A model generated the notes under the pieces. It saw nothing but the letters and a program-made list of their open reading frames with translations, did no database searches and was not told where the DNA came from. A program made the position numbers and the translations under genes. 53,854 bases of DNA from Hondaea fermentalgiana (taxonomy: Eukaryota; Sar; Bigyra; Thraustochytrida; Thraustochytriidae). Positions 49,147 to 53,854 of the stretch are shown in pieces. Positions within the stretch are counted from its first letter, which is position 1, and every line of letters begins with the position of its first letter. The stretch spans positions 48,362 to 102,215 of the forward strand of contig NPFB01000085.1 in NCBI GenBank assembly GCA_014084085.1, given 5' to 3'.

Positions 49147-49781
49147 ATGAACTATGACGATGTCGAGGACGACCTCGGCGGCGGTGAGGTCCAGGTGAGC
49201 CAGAGCGTGCCCGACGAGATGAAGGGTCTGCGCGCCTGCATCATCTGTTTGCTGGTGAAAACGTACACGCAGGTAAGTGCCTTTACTGCGCGTCTCTCTC
49301 TGTCTTTGGCGCGCGCGCGCGCCCTGAGGAGAGAGAACGCTCGCGGGGAGAGCGGAAACTCACGTGAGATTTTCATTCGCGCAGTTTTACAATGATGGGT
49401 GCCCAAATTGCAACTTCATGGACTGGGGTGAACGTGAGATCGTCGAAGGTGCCACGACCAAGAACTTTGAGGGACTCGTGGCCATGATGCAGCCCAAGGA
49501 CAGCTGGGTTGCCAAGTGGCAGCGCATCGGTACGTTTTGGAACAGTCATCTATTTGATGATGTGATTTGGTCGTCGGGGCATGAGGGTGTTTTGGCAGCG
49601 CACTCACTGACCAACTGTTATTTTGCTCTTTTTTCTGATTGCTCTGATGCGTGCAGATCGCTTCGTGCCTGGCACGTACGCGATCAAGGTTAACGAGGAG
49701 GCGAGTGAGGAGGTGCAAGAGCATTGCCGTGAGGCCAAGAGGCGAAATCTCGGTAAACTTTCCATGGAAGAAAACGCGTGA
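49147..49781 (+). CDS. SPT4: Transcription elongation factor SPT4 (three exons)
   Basis: Partner of SPT5 in DSIF, which acts on RNA polymerase II elongation. Exons: 49147-49272, 49385-49529, 49657-49781, joining to 131 residues. The zinc ribbon is C31-x2-C34 (RACIICLLVKT) and C48-x2-C51 (DGCPNC). The core GLVAMMQPKDSWVAKWQRI and the final PGTYAIKV are the standard SPT4 C-terminal strands. Intron 1 (49273-49384, GTAAGT...CAG) is phase 0 and splits TQ from FYNDG. Intron 2 (49530-49656, GTACGT...CAG) is phase 1. Removing both restores the family length and reading frame exactly. The N-terminus (MNYDDVEDDLGG) is acidic and variable as usual. Converges on the TTL gene, 192 bp between stops. Confidence 0.95.
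49273..49384 (+). other. SPT4 intron 1
   Basis: 112 nt, donor GTAAGT, acceptor GCAG, phase 0; contains a pyrimidine-rich and GCGCGC-rich middle. Confidence 0.93.
49530..49656 (+). other. SPT4 intron 2
   Basis: 127 nt, donor GTACGT, acceptor TGCAG, phase 1, with a T-rich tract (TTTTTTCTGATTGCTCTGATG) before the acceptor. Confidence 0.93.
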
Positions 49782-49973
49782 GCAATTTGTCTGTCTGGGC
49801 ACTTGCTCCTTTTGTTAGCCACAAGCGCCAATGGCACAGTAAGGCGCGCAAGCCTGTGTCTCTTTTCATGACGCCTCGACGCGTTTCCATATTTTGGCCA
49901 ATGAAAAAATAACCTCATCGTGTCTTATGAAAAAAAAACAGAACCCGTACTTTTATACGTCAAAAGCAAAAGA

Positions 49974-51849
49974 TTATGAGCTCTCGACCTGTCCGACAAA
50001 CCTCCAGCCTAAACAAGGTTCGCGAAAGGTTTCTGGGGCATCCTTGCGGAGCAGACGAGGCAATGTGTTGATGAGCAAAGGTGCGAGCGACTTTCGCAAA
50101 GATGCAAGCTTCTTGGCGTCCTGGAATTGCGGAGAAATGTTGGCTTCGATAAAGACGGGCTTGCCAGTGTCATCAAAGCAAAAGTCGTACCCAAAGAGTT
50201 GTGCGCGAGTCATTTTGAGACTGGGCTTTGCACACAATTTGCCAGCGACTGCTTCGATCGAACGCAAGGCCGCATGATCAATGAGTGGAAGCGCCTCTTG
50301 AAAACCATCCCACAACTCTGACGCCGGACCCTTGACGGCCTCTCGATTGAAACCTGCTTCTCCGCGCTGCACACTGGTGCATGTGATCTGACCCAAAGGT
50401 GTCGTGTCATCATGCGCGTACGATTTCCCGCACTTGGTAAGGATGCCATCCCGACTTACAAAAACTCGTAAGGCCTCGTCCTCGGGAGCAGTCGTAACGA
50501 GAACGTGCATACGCACTCCAAACTTGGCGTTGTCGAGCAAGGCCGGTTTCACCGCTTCCTGCAGACAAACGCGGCGTCCCGCCGGAACCCACTGTTTGAC
50601 ATTGGCTGGGTCCACAGGTCCGCGAACGATGCGAATTCCCTGGCCTCGTTGCACCGCTGGATCCTTGATGTACCAGAGCGAGCCTTCAGGGGTGTTTTCG
50701 AGTGCAGCCGCCAAGGCCGCGTCGGACTCACAGATTCGCGTCGGCGGTGCGATTTCGCTGGCCCCAATCTCGGCGAGACGCTCGTGTATCAGGCACTTGT
50801 GGGCCAAGTGGCTCGCGTCGTCCAGAGCCAGATGCAGAAGACACATTTCAGCGACATGCGAAAGTGCAGACCCATCATTGAGGGTTTCGAGGTTCTGAAT
50901 CTCATCTGTATCGCTCGTCCCCGCAAGAACGCGAAGCGTAGCGAGTCCTACAATGTCGTGCGGGCATCGTTGAGCGTATAGCTGTGCGGTTTGCTCCATG
51001 ACTTTTGTTGCCTCGGAAGAAGCTTTCGCGTCGTCCTGTGCTGCGAGAAGCGAGAAAAGGCGCAGACGCGCAGGCAGGTTTTCTGCCTTGGCATCTGCTT
51101 CCACGAGAGAGCGCAGGGCTTCTTTGGCGCTAGTCGCATCGCCCTGCTGCTGATGAAGCGCAGCGAGCAAGAGCATTGCTTGCGGGTCGCCACTTTTCTT
51201 CGCAAAGAAGACAGCTTTTTTGGTGTCCCCTGTGGCATTATATAGCTCTGCAAGATTTGACAAAAAGGCTGCACGTGTACGATCCTGTCGGGCTGCGATT
51301 TTGGCATGTTCTAACGCGGTCTATATGTAAGAAGTGAGCACAGAGACAGACGATACATAAAACGTGTGAGTGCGGCACGGAGTCATGAATGGACGAATGG
51401 AGAATAATTATCGTCGAGTTTCTGTCTTACGAACTTACCCCAAGTTGGCCTGCGTTGAGAAGGCAAATGGAAAGGTTGTTGTGTACATCGCCGTCATTGG
51501 GTTCGAGCTTGAGCGCCTCGCGGTAGTGGACAATGGCCGTGGCTTCGCCCTCGGGACCCGAATCAGCGAGTAGATTTGCCAAATTGTAGTGTCCGTCAAA
51601 CCAATCTGGTTTTTGCGCAAGCGCTCGCGAGTACAATGAGACTGCTTTAGTCCGCAACGGTGTCGCGTCCTTGCCCTTGCTCGTCACCGCGTCGAGCATC
51701 TCTGTGCACAAGACGGCAAAGTTGGCAAGCGCGTGCAAGTTGCTGGCATCTGCCTCCAGACTTGACTCGTACATGCGCGCGGCGCCGGGCCAGTCTCCGC
51801 GCTCGCTCAGCGCGTCCGCGGCCGCAGCGCGGGCTTCGGCCTCCGCCAT
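49974..51849 (-). CDS. TPR-tubulin-tyrosine-ligase-like (TTLL) protein, two exons
   Basis: 585 residues from exon 1 (51849 down to 51439) and exon 2 (51320 down to 49974). Removing a 118-nt intron (51321-51438, GTAAGT...TAG, phase 0) restores a TPR helix (NAGQLG joined to TALEHAKIAAR). The N-terminal half (about 1-270) is TPR-like: ERGDWPGAARMYESSLEADASN, DWFDGHYNLANLLADSG and SNLAELYNATGDTKKAVFFAKK. The C-terminal half is a TTL ATP-grasp domain with SLWYIKDPAVQRGQGIRIV, KFGVRMHVLVT, VFVSRDGILTK and LFGYDFCFDD..PVFIEANISP, which bind ATP and magnesium. TTLL enzymes add Glu, Gly or Tyr to tubulin and other proteins; which one is not decidable here. ATG 51849 is the first in frame. Confidence 0.9.
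51321..51438 (-). other. Intron of the TPR-TTLL gene
   Basis: 118 nt on the minus strand, donor GTAAGT next to 51439, acceptor ATATAG next to 51320, phase 0. Its removal keeps one open frame across a TPR repeat. Confidence 0.9.
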
Positions 51850-52185
51850 CTTGCCTTGAGCTTTGCCTTTGGCCTGGGCTCTGACAGGCTCTGTCGGTGG
51901 GCTTTGATCGTTGTGCTTTGGCTTTTGCTTTGGCTGGTTCGTGGTGATCCAACCCACTAATCGATGGCGCTTGTGGTCATTGAGAACCACAGCCACAGCT
52001 CGACAGGCCTTGTCATGAACTCGCGCAAAGAAGGGGTATGACAAAATTGTCTGCACACCGCCGATGGCAACGCCTTAAATTTTGGCAAGCGCTCGAGCAT
52101 TGTGTTTAAAGAGAGTGATCTCGACATGGTATACCACCTATTTTCTCGACATCGACGACGGACATCAAGATGAATTCCGTACGCA
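51850..52185. other. Spacer upstream of the TTLL gene
   Basis: Low-complexity KAKAQ-like frame upstream of the TTLL start (GTG only at 52056) and an AT-richer stretch; no gene supported. Confidence 0.45.
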
Positions 52186-52980
52186 GTGCAGCGGTGTTGT
52201 GTCTTTGTGCGAATGCTCTCGCTTTGTGCGCAGTACAGCGGAGATGTGAACAAGGGCAAGCGCGCGCCTCAGCTGACCGGAGATCGAGCGATTGTTCGCT
52301 TCAGCCTCTCGGTACTTGCGCTCGAGGAGGACGGCGACAAAATATGGGTTCGCATGGCACAAGACGCGCATAAACCGGCAACTACACTCAAGACGCGCGT
52401 GACGCCGTGTTTCGGACTTGCCGTGGGAACTTCTGTTGCAGTCCCTGTCAGACGACTCCGTGCTGGTCAGGTATGACGACATGGTCGAGGCGCGCAAGTC
52501 CGTGAAACGCCTGGTCATGTCTGTGGGGACGTCCAGAGTTTGCTGCTGGACTCAAGTACCACGTCTTTATAAGCCATCGTCAGGTCGATGCAGGGAATGC
52601 CTGCAACCTCATGGCGGAGAAGCTTCGGCATCGTAAACTTTGTGTCAGGATTGACCAGGGGACCGAGAATAATATCGCAGAGGATGCCGTGAGACGTAGC
52701 ATTCGTGAGTCCAAGTGCTATTTGCTTTTTCTTTCCAAGACGGTGTTCTCCAGACGCCGTGAAAATGGAGCTGGAAACAGCGTTGCAAGAGGAGAAGCCC
52801 ATTTTGCTCGCGCACGAGGGCGACCCAGCTCGCACGGGATTTGCTAGCTTTTCCAAATACATTGATGCTGCCCCGACATCGGCCAAGCACATCTTTCTCG
52901 AACAGGAGTCCATGACTTTTCAGCGAGCGAAACTGCACGGCGAAGATCCAAGGCCATCCACAAAAAGCAGCAGTAGATAA
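52186..52980 (+). pseudogene. Broken TIR-domain protein gene
   Basis: Protein-like sequence moves across three + strand frames. Around 52245-52460 one frame reads GDRAIVRFSLSVLAL and GDKIWVRMAQD. Around 52445-52515 a second reads SDDSVLVRYDDMVEARKSV. From 52506 a third carries a TIR domain: LKYHVFISHRQVDAGNAC, LCVRIDQ, then RESKCYLLFLSKTVFS, with a switch near 52740-52750 to a fourth reading (PDAVKMELETALQEEKPILL, then GFASFSKYI) to about 52975. The order matches intact protist TIR domains (HVFxSHxxxD; Glu before the AL...KP..L strand). In-frame stops or frame changes occur at least three times, so as assembled it cannot make one protein. Introns or assembly indels could explain one switch but hardly all. 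TIR domains act in signalling or NAD cleavage. Confidence 0.6.
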
Positions 52981-53515
52981 GAGTATATCGTGATCTACGA
53001 GAGGCTTTGCTCGAGTGCAGGCTCTTTCCTGGACCTCGACTCGGGACGTAGCATCGGCGACAGGCTAAATTTCGTTCGGTCCAACCGAACGATATTTTTC
53101 GGCGAAATAGTTTCCCTGACCCGGCGGCAGGCTGGGTCAGCGAGACCGAACGAAATCTTTGGCAAAGACGCAAGGTAGGCCTAGTATCTTTTTCAATCCA
53201 CCATCGTCATCGCCAACCACTCTCTCACCCTCGTGGCTCAACCAAAGCCCGAACCGCTCCGTGCGCTAACTTGACGCGGCGGCGAGACCTTCCGCGGGCT
53301 GAGCGCGCGGCCGCCTGGGCACCTCAATCTCTCGGCACCGTCCGTCAGGCTCGCGCGTGCTTGCGTGGATCGCGCAAATGATATTGCCTTCGGTCCTTCG
53401 GTTGAAGAAAGACCGCAGCAGCGTCTTGGGCCTCGGCGACCACTTCAGGTCACAGGACAACACCTTTTTCACGGCAGTGAGCTCGACGATACAGATATTC
53501 TCAGCACTTCGCTAA
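52981..53515. other. Spacer with fold-back repeat
   Basis: Holds the multi-hairpin inverted repeat at 53069-53156. The rest shows no gene; it leads to the 3' end of the minus-strand zinc-finger gene. Confidence 0.5.
53069..53156. repeat. Fold-back inverted repeat with internal hairpins
   Basis: Arms ATTTCGTTCGGTC (53069-53081) and GACCGAACGAAAT (53144-53156) are perfect reverse complements. Between them are three smaller hairpins: CGTTCGGT/ACCGAACG around a 3-base loop (53073-53091), ATTTTTC-GGC-GAAAT (about 53093-53107), and CTGACCC/GGGTCAG (about 53116-53140). A third copy of ACCGAACG lies inside. It could be a small non-autonomous element or a structured site. Confidence 0.55.
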
Positions 53516-53854
53516 CTATTCAAACTCAAAGTCGTCGCCGACAATGTCCGGCGTGAGGAGAGGGCGCAGTCTTTGCTGAACGAGGGCGCGTATGCCTGCG
53601 TCTTCAATCTTTTCTGCCATGTAGCGACGAAGACGCTGTGCACGAAGCCGAGCCCACGCTTGCTTTACAACAGCAAAATCGCTAAAGTATGGGTCTTCTT
53701 CGCCAGCAGGCTGTGACGCGCATGTTGCAACGTGCTGATGACAAGCGTCTGCGTCATTGCCTGTATCCTGCAGACACCATGCACAAAAGTAGCCTGAACA
53801 AGCGCCACATTTGAGAGCACAGCAGCCCTCAAAGTCAGCAAAGACTGTCGAGCA
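53516..53854 (-). CDS. C-terminal part of a Cys-rich zinc-finger protein (truncated by window edge)
   Basis: The minus-strand frame is open from the window edge to TAG at 53516-53518, giving 112 residues. It begins inside a Cys/His cluster: EGCCALKCGACSGYFCAWCLQD, then DACHQHVATC, a pattern like IBR/RBR or other RING-associated fingers (C..C....C..C...C.H). It continues with a charged helix (VKQAWARLRAQRLRRYMAEKIEDAG) and a short acidic end. Start and upstream domains lie outside the window. A ubiquitin-ligase-type role is possible but only a guess from the Cys spacing. Confidence 0.75.
   Translation of the reverse strand, partial: CSTVFADFEGCCALKCGACSGYFCAWCLQDTGNDADACHQHVATCASQPAGEEDPYFSDFAVVKQAWARLRAQRLRRYMAEKIEDAGIRALVQQRLRPLLTPDIVGDDFEFE

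Noticed and set aside
52515..52938. Minus-strand frames opposite the TIR-like region
   Set aside because: Shadows of the TIR-like sequence, which is recognisable on the + strand only.
1..53854. tRNA genes
   Set aside because: No cloverleaf with a convincing TTCGA arm and acceptor stem was found by eye; a tRNA-scan run would be decisive.

Overview
This window is nuclear DNA of a GC-rich, intron-poor eukaryote. It carries eukaryote-only genes (kinesin, eIF2D, SPT4, a tubulin-tyrosine-ligase-like protein, an AMBRA1-like WD40 protein, a BAR-domain protein), and most of them are uninterrupted reading frames under the standard code. Only two genes, side by side near the right end, show spliceosomal introns, with GTAAGT/GTACGT donors and CAG/TAG acceptors. 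The mix of compact genes, GC-rich leaders full of tetranucleotide repeats and protist-style domain fusions suggests a stramenopile such as a thraustochytrid. That placement is inference; no sequence here proves it. Two 100-base N runs (14580-14679 and 39119-39218) mark scaffold gaps.

Layout, left to right. A 3' fragment of a + strand gene (2-124) is followed by a possibly decayed stretch, then alanyl-tRNA synthetase (+) and an AMBRA1-like split-propeller protein (+). The AMBRA1-like gene converges on eIF2D (-). eIF2D is divergent from a MTHFD/FolD-type dehydrogenase (+), which converges on a secreted PDZ-PDZ-PA-PA protein (-). After the first gap come a PH-domain patatin/cPLA2-like lipase (+) and a multi-pass protein that looks like a tandem duplication of a CREST-type hydrolase unit (+). 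These face an AIG1/ADTRP-like membrane protein (-). A fused 3'-nucleotidase/CHK-kinase gene (+) converges on a BAR-polyproline gene (-), with a DUF1244-MogA fusion (-) behind it. A kinesin-12-like motor (+) converges on a large EF-SAM-FN3 duplicated membrane protein (-). About 3.3 kb without a convincing gene, including the second gap and an inverted-repeat element, precedes two secreted sulfatases (+,+) and a coiled-coil protein (+). The right end has a membrane-anchored methyltransferase (-), SPT4 (+, three exons), a TPR-TTL protein (-, two exons), a frame-broken TIR-domain gene (+), a fold-back repeat and the 3' end of a Cys-rich zinc-finger gene (-).

Convergent neighbours are packed tightly (about 130-460 bp between stop codons). 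Divergent neighbours have wide GC-rich spacers of about 0.6-0.9 kb, or 3.3 kb in one case. There is no operon or shared pathway: these are mostly housekeeping genes in mixed order. The interesting content is in architectures: a phosphatase-kinase fusion in PAP metabolism, a DUF1244 domain joined to the molybdopterin adenylyltransferase domain, a STIM-like lumenal EF-SAM module duplicated with FN3 domains and a FYVE-like tail, and a methylenetetrahydrofolate dehydrogenase that appears to have lost the cyclohydrolase lysine and the NADP phosphate-binding residues.

Starts given here are the first convincing ATG in frame; several longer frames open at GTG or TTG and were trimmed.
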